This document shows positions 19,009 to 27,323 of a stretch of DNA of 64,000 nt, piece after piece. The stretch is from NCBI GenBank assembly GCA_963664635.1, contig OY761542.1, forward strand, positions 1,054,001-1,118,000. The letters run 5' to 3'. The position numbers and the translations under genes were made by a program. The first letter of the stretch is position 1. Each line of letters starts with the position of its first letter. Below the pieces are notes generated by a model that saw nothing but the letters and a program-made list of their open reading frames with translations, had not been told where the DNA came from and made no database searches. Source of the stretch: VXNE01 sp963664635 (GTDB taxonomy: Bacteria > Pseudomonadota > Gammaproteobacteria > Pseudomonadales > Azotimanducaceae).

Positions 19009-20139
19009 TCAATCCCTGCAACGCTGCCGCTCCACCACCCTCTCGTCCAGTTCCACCCCCAACCCTGGCCCTTGTGGCGGCGCGATGTACCCGTCCCTGA
19101 ACTCGATCGGATCGACGAAGATCTCGTTGTGCAGGTCGTTGCCGTTGTACTCCTGGATCAGGAAGTTCGGCGAGCAGGTGTCGAGCTGCACGGCGGCCGC
19201 GGCGGCGACGGGTCCGACGTACATGTGCGGGGCGATCATCGCGTAGTGCGCCTCGGCCATCCCGGCGATCTTCTTGGACTCGAGGATGCCGCCGCACTGG
19301 CCGACGTCGAGCTGGATGATCTGCGCCGCCTGCTTCTCCAGGAGTTCCGCGAACTCGTACTTCGTGACCAGGCGCTCTCCCGACGCGATGGGGATGCTGG
19401 TGTGCGCGGCGACGCGCGCCATCTCGTCGACGTTCTCGGGCGGGACCGGCTCCTCGAACCAGAAAGGATCGAACTCCTTGAGGATCTTCGCGACCCGGAT
19501 CGCGCCCGCGGTGCTGAACTGTCCGTGCGTGCCGATGCCGATCTCGAGGTCGTCACCCACGGCGTCCCGGATGCAGCGGAAGATCCTGGCGGCGTGGCGG
19601 ATGGTCTTGAGCGGGAAGTCCCGGGGCAGCGGATAGTACGGCATGAAGGGGTCGAGCTTGCATGCGCTGTTGCCTTCCTCGACGAGTTGCGCGGCCACCT
19701 CGCCGGCCTTTTCGGGGTTCTCCCAGATCCCCTCGGAGGGCATGTAGGCGTAGGCGCGCAACCGCTCGTGGCATTTCCCGCCGAGCAGGTTGTAGATCGG
19801 CTGGTTCACCGCCTTGCCGACGATGTCCCAACATGCCATCTCGATGGCGGAGATCGCCGGGGTCGAGTCGAGGCCGGGATGGCGGTAGTCGTGGTTGGAC
19901 GCGTACATGCGCTGCCACAGGTTCTCGATGTCGAAGGGGCTCTGGCCGACGACGAAGCGCTCGCAGAGGTCGTGCAGCAGTGCGATCTGGGACTTGAGGT
20001 TGGTGAGATGGCCCGTGGGGCGTTCGCCGAGCCCGACGATGCCCTCGTCGGTGAAGAGCCGCAGGAAGAGCCACTTGCGGCCGCCGCGGTAGGGCTCGAT
20101 GTTGTCGAGGAGGAGGGTTTCGACGTGGGTGACTTTCAT
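19009..20139 (-). CDS. Mandelate racemase/muconate lactonizing (enolase superfamily) dehydratase
   Basis: This 376-aa protein is an enolase-superfamily enzyme of the sugar-acid dehydratase type. The N-terminal capping domain is MKVTHVETLLLDN; the barrel has AISAIEMACWDIVGKA, the acid/base SACKLDPF, metal-ligand positions FEEPVPPEN and SGERLVTKYE, and the C-terminal APHMYVGPV histidine. It would abstract a proton alpha to a carboxylate with Mg2+ bound. The precise acid sugar is not readable. The start is ATG 20139. The gene lies next to a sulfatase operon, so degradation of a sulfated or acidic carbohydrate is a plausible setting, but that is inference. Confidence 0.88.
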   Translation of the reverse strand: MKVTHVETLLLDNIEPYRGGRKWLFLRLFTDEGIVGLGERPTGHLTNLKSQIALLHDLCERFVVGQSPFDIENLWQRMYASNHDYRHPGLDSTPAISAIEMACWDIVGKAVNQPIYNLLGGKCHERLRAYAYMPSEGIWENPEKAGEVAAQLVEEGNSACKLDPFMPYYPLPRDFPLKTIRHAARIFRCIRDAVGDDLEIGIGTHGQFSTAGAIRVAKILKEFDPFWFEEPVPPENVDEMARVAAHTSIPIASGERLVTKYEFAELLEKQAAQIIQLDVGQCGGILESKKIAGMAEAHYAMIAPHMYVGPVAAAAAVQLDTCSPNFLIQEYNGNDLHNEIFVDPIEFRDGYIAPPQGPGLGVELDERVVERQRCRD

Positions 20140-20210
20140 GGTCGGTCCTGGGCCTTGTGGGAGGAGATAGCGTGACGTACATTGACGGAAAGACTATACG
20201 GCATGAGACG

Positions 20211-20474
20211 ATGCAGACGAAACTCACGCTGCGCCTGGACGACGAGTTGATCGCCGCCGCCAAGGAGCATGCGAAAGGCGCCGGCAAGTCGCTATCGCAG
20301 ATGGTCGCGGACTACTTCGAGGCGATCACGAAGGTTCGGCGAGAGCCTGTCGAGATGACACCGACGGTTGCGAGATTGCGCGGGTCCTGGAAGGGGTCGG
20401 GCGTCGACGAGCGAGACTACTACGCCTACCTTGAGGAGAAGTACCTTGGAGAGAGGGAACCATCCGGCGAATGA
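20211..20474 (+). CDS. Antitoxin of a PIN toxin-antitoxin pair (DUF6364-like)
   Basis: 87 aa. The N-terminal part (TKLTLRLDDELIAAAKEHAK, then GKSLSQMVADYFEAI) is a ribbon-helix-helix DNA-binding domain of the kind found in VapB-like antitoxins; the C-terminal 35 residues would wrap the toxin. I chose ATG 20211 because the upstream 18 codons do not fit the family. The stop overlaps the PIN start by 4 nt (ATGA). Autoregulation of the pair is expected from the family. Confidence 0.8.
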   Translation: MQTKLTLRLDDELIAAAKEHAKGAGKSLSQMVADYFEAITKVRREPVEMTPTVARLRGSWKGSGVDERDYYAYLEEKYLGEREPSGE

Positions 20475-20890
20475 GGGCAGTGTTCGACACCAATGTCCTG
20501 ATCGACTTCTTCCTGGATCGGGAACCCTTCTCGCAGGACGCCACGGACCTCATCCAGCGGGTGGAGCGTCTGGAGTTTCAGGGCATGGCGTGTGCGACGT
20601 CGGTCACGACCGTCGATTATCTGGCCCGTAGGGCTGTCGGGCTCACTGAGGCCAGGGCGCAGCTTGCGTTCCTGCTCTCGATCTTCGAAGTGGCGCCGGT
20701 GAACGGCGCAATGCTGCGTGCCGCTCTCGAGGGCGGTGTTCGCGACTACGAGGATGCGGTGATCGCGGAGTCCGCCCGACAGGCTAACGCAGACTACATA
20801 GTAACGCGGGACCTGAGGGACTTCGCCCAGTCACCAGTGCCCGCGCATACCCCCGAGTCCTTTCGTCAGTTGCTTGACCTCCTGCACTGA
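20471..20890 (+). CDS. PIN-domain toxin (VapC-like RNase)
   Basis: 139 aa. The four PIN acidic positions are visible: VFDTNVLIDFF (D6), a Glu in the VTTVDYLARR to LTEARAQ region, DYEDAVIAESA (ED) and DYIVTRDLRDF (D). PIN proteins are Mg2+-dependent RNases that cut tRNA or rRNA when free of antitoxin. It is coupled to the antitoxin by an ATGA overlap. Confidence 0.85.
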   Translation: MRAVFDTNVLIDFFLDREPFSQDATDLIQRVERLEFQGMACATSVTTVDYLARRAVGLTEARAQLAFLLSIFEVAPVNGAMLRAALEGGVRDYEDAVIAESARQANADYIVTRDLRDFAQSPVPAHTPESFRQLLDLLH

Positions 20891-20900
20891 CGGCCCGCCA

Positions 20901-21863
20901 TCACGCCACGCACCGAAACCCCGCGTTCCCCGTCGTCGAATCCGGCGTGTTCGCATAGCGCGCCGCGACGCGGTAGCGGTTGCAGTAACTGTCGTGGCAG
21001 AGGTACGACCCGCCCTTGAGCACCTTGCGGTCGCCGGTCGCCGGGCCGGTGGGGTCCGCGCCGGCGCGTGACTCGAGCGCCTCCGCCGAGTACCAGTCCG
21101 CGCACCACTCCCAGACGTTGCCCGCCATGTTGAACAGGCCGAACCCGTTGGGCGGGAACGACTGCGCCGGGGCGGTCCCGAAATGGCCGTCCGCGAGCGT
21201 GTTGGTCTCCGGAAACCGCCCCTGCCAGATGTTGCAGCGGTGTTCCCCGTCCACGAGCAGCCGGTCGCCCCATGGCAGGCGCTTGCCCGCCAGGCCGCCC
21301 CGCGCCGCGTACTCCCACTCGGCCTCGGTGGGCAGCCGCTTGCCCGCCCAACGGCAATAGGCGGTCGCGTCGCTCCAGGAGACGTGCACCACCGGGTGGT
21401 CGCGGCGGCGGCGGACGTGGGAGCCCGGGCCCTCCGGCTTGCGCCAGGAAGCGCCCTCGACGGCGAACCACCAGGGCACGGGCTTCACGTCGAGCGTGCG
21501 CGTGCGGCGGCGCGCCGCCTTGCCGAGCAGCCCGTCGAAAACGTACGACCAGCCGAGGACCTCGGCCTGCGTCCGGTAGCCGGTCGCGGCGACGAACTCC
21601 GCGAAGCGGGCGTTCGTGACGGCGGTCCGGTCGATCCTGAAGGCATCCAAGGCCACCTCGCGCAGCGGGCCCTCGCCGTCCTCGGCCCGCGCATCGGGAT
21701 CCTCGGAACCCATGACGAACTTCGCGCCCGGCAGGTTCGCCATCCCGTCGGCGTGACGTCGGCCTTCGCCATCCGGCGCCGCGGGGATCTCGGCGGTCCT
21801 TTCCGGAGCCGCCGGCCCCACGGGCCCGCAGCAGGCGGGCGTCTCGTCCGACCGTCCGGTCAC
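20901..21863 (-). CDS. Formylglycine-generating enzyme (SUMF1/FGE family)
   Basis: 320 aa. FGE converts the Cys of CxPxR in sulfatases to formylglycine. Family segments are present: FVMGSEDPDA, VTNARFAEFV, PVVHVSWSDATAYCRWAGKR, LPTEAEWEYAARGG, MAGNVWEWCADWY. The active-site pair is intact in GGSYLCHDSYCNRYRVAAR (Cys289 and Cys294), so this is a true oxygen-dependent FGE and not one of the many SUMF1 relatives without the cysteines. The start is GTG 21863, overlapping the stop of the upstream sulfatase as GTGA. The N-terminal 40 residues before MANLPGAKF are poorly conserved, so ATG 21743 is an alternative start. It is the last gene of the sulfatase operon. Confidence 0.88.
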   Translation of the reverse strand: MTGRSDETPACCGPVGPAAPERTAEIPAAPDGEGRRHADGMANLPGAKFVMGSEDPDARAEDGEGPLREVALDAFRIDRTAVTNARFAEFVAATGYRTQAEVLGWSYVFDGLLGKAARRRTRTLDVKPVPWWFAVEGASWRKPEGPGSHVRRRRDHPVVHVSWSDATAYCRWAGKRLPTEAEWEYAARGGLAGKRLPWGDRLLVDGEHRCNIWQGRFPETNTLADGHFGTAPAQSFPPNGFGLFNMAGNVWEWCADWYSAEALESRAGADPTGPATGDRKVLKGGSYLCHDSYCNRYRVAARYANTPDSTTGNAGFRCVA

Positions 21864-23443
21864 TGCACCCTGGCGCCGGTGGACGGCGCTCCGCGCGAGG
21901 AGTCGTCCGCCACCATCATGGCGTCGGCGAGCGCCTCGAGCATCCGCGCCCGGGCGTCGCGGCGGTCGCGGACGTCGTGCATCTCGTCCGGATCCGCGTC
22001 GAGATCGAAGAGCTGCTCCTCGCCCTTGGCGTTGCGCGTGTAGCGGTAGCCGTCGGAGAGCAGGGTCCGGGTCCGGGCGGGGATCGGCGTGAGCTGCGAG
22101 AGGATGACGGGGACATCGTCCTCGATGAGGACCCGCTCGCGCACGGACGTGCCGGCATCCCGGACGACCGGTGCGAGGCTCACGCCCTGGATACCGTCGT
22201 ATCCGGCGACGCCGCAGAGGTCCAGCAGCGTGGGGCCGAGATCGATGGACGAGGCGAGTGCCGCGGTGTGCCCGGCATCGGTTCCCGGCACGTCGATCAC
22301 CAGCGGCACCTGCAGCGTGCCGCGGTAGTGCATGAAGCCCTTCAGGAACAGGCGGTGGTCGCCCATCATGTCGCCGTGGTCCGACGTGAACACGACGATC
22401 GTGTCCTCCCGGACGCCGAGGTCGTCGAGCTTCCGGAGGACCTGGCCGACGGCGTCGTCGATCATCCCGATCATGCCGTAGGTCGCGGCGATCGCCTCGC
22501 GCAGCAGGGCGTCCTCGCCGAAGCCGCAGGGAGACACCCAGTTGCGCTGGTCCCGCGGATGGATGCCGGCGAATCCGCGCAAGTGCTCCGGCGCGCCCTC
22601 GAGCGGGTCGTCGCGGGTGTCGGGCAGGGGCATGTCCGTCGGGCGATAGGCGTCGAACCACTTGCCGGGCGGCGTCATCGGATGATGCGGGTCGGGGAAC
22701 GAGCACCAGGCGAACCACGGCTCGCCCGAGGTCTCGGCCGCTTCGATGAAGGCGATCGTGCGCTCCGCGACGAACGCGCTGGAATGCAGTTCCTCGGGAT
22801 ACGGCGGCCGGTAGATCTGGTGCCAGTGCGCCGAGCGGTCGCTGCCGGGTCCGGGCGCGTCCTGGTCGACCAGCAGGTCCGGGAGGCGTCCGCCGCGCTC
22901 GAGCGCCCACCGCAGGTGATGCCCGGCCACGCGCGCGCCGTGATCGATGCTGAACTCGACGTGCTCGAAGCCATAGAAGTCCTCGGGAGCTTCCGGCGCG
23001 CCGTCGACGTAGCGCTCGAAGTCCTCGAGCCGGTCCCAGCCGGCGGGGAAGGGCAACGTTCCGGAGGGCTCGCCCCGGAACGGGAACACGGCGTTCCTGC
23101 TCATCCCATGCTGCAGGTGCGACTTGCCGATCAGCCCGGTGCGGTAGCCGGACTTGCGGAACCGGCGCACGAACGTGTTGGCGTCCCGCTCCAGCGAGCG
23201 GTCGTTGAAGATGACGCCGTGCGCGCTGGGCATCCGCCCGGTCATCATCGTGCACCGGTTCGGCATGCAGACCGGGTTCGACACCCACGCGTTCTCGAAC
23301 ACCATGCCGCGGGTCGCCAGGCGGTCGAGATGGGGCGTCTCCAGGGTTGGGTTGCCCATGAAGCCCGCGTGGTCGGCGCGCTGCTGATCGGTGATCACGA
23401 ACAGGACGTTGGGCCGCCGACGCATGTCGGCGCGCTCACGCAT
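21860..23443 (-). CDS. Sulfatase, Cys-type (alkaline phosphatase superfamily)
   Basis: 527 aa. The N-terminal NVLFVITDQQRADHAG gives the metal-binding Asp pair. The sulfatase signature CMPNRCTMMTGR has Cys59, the residue oxidised to formylglycine. VVFTSDHGDMMGDH is the second metal site, near residue 360. No signal peptide is seen, so it appears cytosolic. The start ATG 23443 lies inside the end of the upstream sulfatase gene (8-bp overlap); ATG 23425 is possible. The substrate cannot be read; the MITDDAVGQ and HLQHG region fits the choline-sulfatase/arylsulfatase branch loosely. Confidence 0.88.
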   Translation of the reverse strand: MRERADMRRRPNVLFVITDQQRADHAGFMGNPTLETPHLDRLATRGMVFENAWVSNPVCMPNRCTMMTGRMPSAHGVIFNDRSLERDANTFVRRFRKSGYRTGLIGKSHLQHGMSRNAVFPFRGEPSGTLPFPAGWDRLEDFERYVDGAPEAPEDFYGFEHVEFSIDHGARVAGHHLRWALERGGRLPDLLVDQDAPGPGSDRSAHWHQIYRPPYPEELHSSAFVAERTIAFIEAAETSGEPWFAWCSFPDPHHPMTPPGKWFDAYRPTDMPLPDTRDDPLEGAPEHLRGFAGIHPRDQRNWVSPCGFGEDALLREAIAATYGMIGMIDDAVGQVLRKLDDLGVREDTIVVFTSDHGDMMGDHRLFLKGFMHYRGTLQVPLVIDVPGTDAGHTAALASSIDLGPTLLDLCGVAGYDGIQGVSLAPVVRDAGTSVRERVLIEDDVPVILSQLTPIPARTRTLLSDGYRYTRNAKGEEQLFDLDADPDEMHDVRDRRDARARMLEALADAMMVADDSSRGAPSTGARVQ

Positions 23444-24899
23444 TTTCCGGGGCCTCCCCCGGCGTGTTGTAGCGCTCCCAGAACGTCTGGCCGCGGTCCG
23501 GGCTGCCGTCCTCCCAGGTGCCCCGGAACCGCAGCAGTTCCGCGCGCAGGTCCGCGAGCACGTCCTCGTGGCCGGGCTTCGCCGCGAGATTGTCCGTCTC
23601 CCAGGGGTCGTTCGCGAGGTCGAACAACTGCGTCTGGCGGGTGCGGTTGCGCACCGCGTACTCGATGAGCTTGTGCGTGCGGTTCTTCACCGCGCGCTGC
23701 GAGGAGACGTACGCGAAGTAGAGCGTGTCGCGCACCGCCGTCCCGGGCTCGCGGATCGTCGCCGCCAGGCTCTGTCCCTCCACCGTCGACGGCGCCGGAA
23801 CGTCGATCAGTTCGCACAGCGTGGGGAAGATGTCGAGCAGGTACGCGTAGGCGTCGGTGCGCACGCCCTGCGGGATGCCGGGCCCCGCGAAGACGAGCGG
23901 CACGCGCACGCTGTGCTCGTAGCAGTTCTGCTTGCCCATGAGCCCGTGCTGGCCCACCGCGAGACCGTTGTCGCCGGCGAACACGACCAGGGTGTTCTCC
24001 GCCAGGCCGTTCTCTTCCAGCGCGTCCAGCACGCGGCCGAACTCGTGGTCGAGGTGCGTGATCATCGCGCGGTACTCGGCGATGTGCCGGCGGATCTCCT
24101 CGGGCGTGCGCGGGAAGTCGGCGAGCACCTCGTCGCGGATCTTCAGCCCGCCGTTGTCGAAGGGGTGGCCGCCGAGGTAGTTCGGCGGCAGCTCGACATC
24201 CTCCGGCGCGTACATGGCGCGGAACCGCTCCGGCATCGAGCGGGGGTCGTGGGGGGCGAGCAGGGAGACGTAGCAGAAAAACGGCTGCTCATCGTTCATG
24301 CCAGGGGTTCCCCCTCGCGCTTCCCGGCCGAGGGCTCCTTGCCGGCCGAGGAAGTCGATGGCCGTGTCACAGAGCAGCTCGCTCGAGTGCCGCCCGGCGT
24401 GCACGTGGTCGGCCTGCCGCCAGAGCACGTCGTTCGTCCCCCAGGCATCCACTATCTGCGGCAGCCGGGAATCGTAGCGGCCGGTGGGATCGTAGTGGTA
24501 GACGGGCACGTTCCAGTGGTCCGCCATGCCGCCGAGCATGATCTCGTCGCCATCGTCGAACGACCGGTTGAACGCCTCGCGCCCGTTGTGCCACTTGCCG
24601 GCGCCCCAGGTGCGGTAGCCGGCGTCGCGCAGCGTCTCGCCGAGCATGGTGTGCTCGCGCGGAATGCTCGTGCCGCCGTCATGCAGGTGGAAGAGCGTCC
24701 GCCCGGTGTGCAGCATCGCCCGGCTCGGCATGCAGATCGCGCCGTCGGTCCCGCACGGGATGTGGGCGTGCGTGAACGTCGTGCCGCGGGCGACCAGCCG
24801 GTCGATGTTCGGCGTGTGGATTTCCGGGTTGCCGAGCGCCCGGATCGTGTCGAAGCGCTGGTCGTCGGTGAAGAAGAGGAGGATGTTCGGTCGCGTCAT
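23436..24899 (-). CDS. Sulfatase, Cys-type, first gene of the sulfatase-FGE operon
   Basis: 487 aa. RPNILLFFTDDQRFDTI is the N-terminal metal site, CMPSRAMLHTGR the signature with Cys56, and VFAGDNGLAVGQHGLMGK the second metal site. The start ATG 24899 is chosen because the frame upstream of it is not sulfatase-like. No signal peptide is visible. It is related to but clearly different from the second sulfatase, so the pair probably handles different sulfate esters or successive steps. The stop overlaps the start of the next sulfatase by 8 bp. Confidence 0.88.
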   Translation of the reverse strand: MTRPNILLFFTDDQRFDTIRALGNPEIHTPNIDRLVARGTTFTHAHIPCGTDGAICMPSRAMLHTGRTLFHLHDGGTSIPREHTMLGETLRDAGYRTWGAGKWHNGREAFNRSFDDGDEIMLGGMADHWNVPVYHYDPTGRYDSRLPQIVDAWGTNDVLWRQADHVHAGRHSSELLCDTAIDFLGRQGALGREARGGTPGMNDEQPFFCYVSLLAPHDPRSMPERFRAMYAPEDVELPPNYLGGHPFDNGGLKIRDEVLADFPRTPEEIRRHIAEYRAMITHLDHEFGRVLDALEENGLAENTLVVFAGDNGLAVGQHGLMGKQNCYEHSVRVPLVFAGPGIPQGVRTDAYAYLLDIFPTLCELIDVPAPSTVEGQSLAATIREPGTAVRDTLYFAYVSSQRAVKNRTHKLIEYAVRNRTRQTQLFDLANDPWETDNLAAKPGHEDVLADLRAELLRFRGTWEDGSPDRGQTFWERYNTPGEAPENA

Positions 24900-25099
24900 G
24901 GGGGTATCCGGCAGAAGAGCCCGACACTTATAGCACGGTGCACGGTGGCCTGGCGGACGGCTCCAAAGCGGTGCATGGCCTGCATCAATGGGGTGCACGC
25001 GGGGCATGGTGCGCCCGCCGGCCGCCGAGAATGCGCTCTCCTGGCGGGTTGGCACGGCCCTTGCTTAAGTAAACGTACAAGGGAGAGCTTGCGCTCGAA

Positions 25100-25236
25100 C
25101 TGGTAATGGAAGGCTAGGGTTCCGGTCCTCTTTCCCTCTTTTGGGGAAGGGACGTCTGGTCCGAGAGCGTTCGACCTGCCGCGCCTCGGTGCACGGAAGG
25201 TTACACGGAGGGACAAGAGCCCTCAGCCGGGGAGCG
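25100..25236 (+). promoter_or_regulatory. Guanidine-I riboswitch (ykkC motif)
   Basis: The conserved blocks of the ykkC/guanidine-I aptamer are in order upstream of the transporter gene: GGCTAGGGTTCCGG (25112-25125), CTGGTCCGAGAGC (25156-25168) and ACACGGAGGGACAAGAGCCC (25203-25222). Between the first two is a C/T-rich and G-rich hairpin; between the second and third is a variable stem. The riboswitch binds guanidinium and turns on guanidine export or breakdown genes. Aptamer limits are approximate. I see no clear terminator T-run after it; a 33-bp tandem repeat follows instead. Confidence 0.88.
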
Positions 25237-25295
25237 CGAGGGGCTTGCCCTTCGCATGAAGAGGCAGCGCGAGGGGCTTGCCCTTCGCATGAAGA
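25233..25295 (+). repeat. Two direct copies of a 30-bp unit, period 33 bp, just after the riboswitch
   Basis: Copies at 25233-25262 and 25266-25295 are identical (they begin AGCGCGAGGGGCTTGCCC). Each copy can itself fold into a short hairpin (GCGAGGG with CCCTTCGC). The repeat sits exactly where the expression platform should be, and GCCCCGGGAGAGC, resembling the canonical 3' end of the aptamer, appears after the second copy. Confidence 0.75.
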
Positions 25296-25347
25296 TGCCC
25301 CGGGAGAGCAGTTGCCTCCCCGTGTCACCAACCGCCAGGAGGCCATC

Positions 25348-26415
25348 ATGGCAAGACTCTCCAACCGCTTCTTCGGACGCGCGCTGCTCGCCGCCGCGCT
25401 CTGCGTCTTCTCCTTCTCCTCGTTCGCGAAGGACGACTACCGCATCGCCTGGAGCATCTATGTCGGCTGGATGCCGTGGGACTACGCGGAGCGTTCCGGC
25501 ATCGTCGACAAGTGGGCCGCGAAGTACGGCATCACCATCGAGGTGGTCCAGTTCAACGACTACATCGAGTCCATCAACCAGTACACGGTCGGGGCCTTCG
25601 ACGGCTGCACCATGACCAACATGGACGCCCTGACGATCCCGGCCGCCGGGGGCGTCGACTCGACGGCGCTTATCGTGGGCGACTTCTCGAACGGCAACGA
25701 CGGCATCGTGCTGAAGGGCGCCGGCAAGTCCGTCGCGGACCTGCGGGGGCAGGACGTGAACCTCGTGGAACTCTCCGTGTCGCACTACCTGCTCGCCCGT
25801 GCGCTCTCGAGCGCCGGCATGACCGAGCGCGACCTGACGGTGGTGAATACCTCCGACGCGGACATCGTCGCGGCGTTCTCGACGGACGACGTCACCTCCG
25901 TAGTGACCTGGAACCCGCTGCTCGCCGAAGTGCAGTCCATGCCCCACGTGAGCCCCGTTTTTGACTCGTCCCAGATTCCGGGCGAGATCATCGACATGCT
26001 GGTCGTCAATACCGAGGCCCTCGAGGACGAGCGGCTCGGCAAGGCCCTCGTCGGGGCCTGGTACGAGACCATGGCCGTGATGGCCACCGCCGGCGCCGCC
26101 GCGGACGCGGCAAAGACGCAGATGGCGGAAGCCTCGGGCACGGACCTCGCGGGCTACAACGCCCAGCTCGCCGCGACGCAGATGTTCTACGAGCCGGCGC
26201 CGGCGGTGGAGTTCGTGCGCTCGGGCGCGCTCAGCGACACGATGACCAACGTCGCCGCCTTCTCGTACCTGCACGGCCTGCTCGGGGAAGGGGCGCCCGG
26301 GCCGGAGTTCATCGGCATCGAGCTGCCCGGCGGGGAAGTCCTCGGCTCCGAGACGAACGTGAAGCTGCGCTTCGACGACACCTACATGCAGATGGCGGCG
26401 GACGGAGAGCTCTGA
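25348..26415 (+). CDS. Guanidine/urea-type ABC transporter, substrate-binding protein
   Basis: 355 aa with a clear signal peptide (LSNRFFGRALLAAALCVFSF, then SSFA), so periplasmic. The mature part is an NMT1/SsuA-like binding protein: YRIAWSIYVGWMPWDYAERS, NMDALTIPAAGGVDSTALIV, DIVAAFSTDDVTSVVTWNP. This is the family found with urea-carboxylase-type operons. The start ATG 25348 has CAGGAGG 7 nt upstream. It is the first structural gene after the riboswitch. The ligand is inferred from the riboswitch and operon. Confidence 0.87.
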   Translation: MARLSNRFFGRALLAAALCVFSFSSFAKDDYRIAWSIYVGWMPWDYAERSGIVDKWAAKYGITIEVVQFNDYIESINQYTVGAFDGCTMTNMDALTIPAAGGVDSTALIVGDFSNGNDGIVLKGAGKSVADLRGQDVNLVELSVSHYLLARALSSAGMTERDLTVVNTSDADIVAAFSTDDVTSVVTWNPLLAEVQSMPHVSPVFDSSQIPGEIIDMLVVNTEALEDERLGKALVGAWYETMAVMATAGAAADAAKTQMAEASGTDLAGYNAQLAATQMFYEPAPAVEFVRSGALSDTMTNVAAFSYLHGLLGEGAPGPEFIGIELPGGEVLGSETNVKLRFDDTYMQMAADGEL

Positions 26416-26448
26416 CCGCCGGAATGAGCGTGGGACGTAGCGCCAACA

Positions 26449-26511
26449 GGAGTTTCGCTTTAGCGAAACTCCCACCCGTCCATGCGGACGGGCCGCGACC
26501 GTAAGGTCGCG
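26449..26511 (+). repeat. Three consecutive hairpins between binding-protein and permease genes
   Basis: Stem 1 is 26449-26472 (11-bp stem, 2-nt centre), stem 2 is 26475-26492 (7-bp stem, loop ATGC) and stem 3 is 26494-26511 (7-bp stem, GTAA tetraloop). They fill the only sizeable gap in the operon. In transporter operons such structures often protect the binding-protein mRNA and lower downstream expression; this role is inference. Confidence 0.65.
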
Positions 26512-26512
26512 C

Positions 26513-27319
26513 ATGCGACTGATCAACCGTCGTCCGGGCGGCCTGGGGATCCTCGCGAGCGCGGCGGTGCCGTTCGCGCTCGCGCTGGTCCTCTACGTCG
26601 TCGCCTCCGGGATTCGCCTGGCGGAGAACCCGGACGACAAGCTGCTGCCGGGGCTCTCGAGCATCGGCGCCGCGATCGAGCGGGTGGCCTTCGAACCCGA
26701 CCGGCGCACCGGGGACTACATCTTCTGGACCGACACCGGCGCGAGCCTGGTCCGGCTGGTCACGGGCGTCCTGGTGGGGGCGACCGTCGGCCTGGCGGTG
26801 GGTGTCCCGAACGGCCTGCTGCCCTGGTTCGGCGCCTTCTGGTCGCCGGCGGTGCGGGCGCTGTCGATGATCCCGCCGCTCGCGATCCTGCCGATCCTGT
26901 TCATCGCGTTCGGGGTCGGCGAACTGGCCAAGGTGATGCTGATCGTGCTCGGGACGGCGCCGTTTCTCATGCGCGACATCGAGCAGCGCGTGCGGGAACT
27001 GCCGCGGGAACAGCTCATCAAGGCGCAGACCCTCGACGCCACGAGCTGGCAGATCGCGCTGCGCGTCGTGCTGCCGCAGGTCTTCCCGCGCCTCGTCGAT
27101 GGCGTCCGGCTGTCCCTCGGCAGCGCCTGGCTGTTCCTGATCGCCGCCGAGGCGATCGCGTCGACCGACGGGCTCGGCTACCGGATCTTCCTGGTGCGGC
27201 GCTACCTCGCCATGGACGTGATCCTGCCGTACGTCGCCTGGATCACGTTCCTCGCCTTCCTGCTCGACTACGGGCTCCGGCAGCTCAACCGGCGCTGCTT
27301 CCCCTGGTACGGAGCGTGA
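26513..27319 (+). CDS. ABC transporter permease (guanidine/urea-type)
   Basis: 268 aa, inner-membrane. About six membrane segments are visible, including LASAAVPFALALVLYVVASGI at the N-terminus and LVTGVLVGATVGLAVGVP. The EAA-type cytoplasmic loop that contacts the ATPase is LIKAQTLDATSWQIALRVVL. It is a SsuC/TauC-like BPD permease. The start ATG 26513 lies immediately after the third hairpin, leaving no room for a classic ribosome site other than GGTCGCGC, so hairpin opening may affect its translation. It is followed by the ATPase after 4 bp. Confidence 0.87.
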   Translation: MRLINRRPGGLGILASAAVPFALALVLYVVASGIRLAENPDDKLLPGLSSIGAAIERVAFEPDRRTGDYIFWTDTGASLVRLVTGVLVGATVGLAVGVPNGLLPWFGAFWSPAVRALSMIPPLAILPILFIAFGVGELAKVMLIVLGTAPFLMRDIEQRVRELPREQLIKAQTLDATSWQIALRVVLPQVFPRLVDGVRLSLGSAWLFLIAAEAIASTDGLGYRIFLVRRYLAMDVILPYVAWITFLAFLLDYGLRQLNRRCFPWYGA

Positions 27320-27323
27320 CGCG

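Noticed and set aside
20901..23288. 795-aa open frame on the minus strand spanning the FGE and sulfatase genes
   Set aside because: Only its last 320 codons (from GTG 21863) are the FGE; the upstream part is Arg/Pro-rich shadow translation of the sulfatase gene.
21977..23668. 563-aa plus-strand open frame opposite the sulfatase genes
   Set aside because: It is antisense to two sulfatases with intact motifs and shows no family signature.
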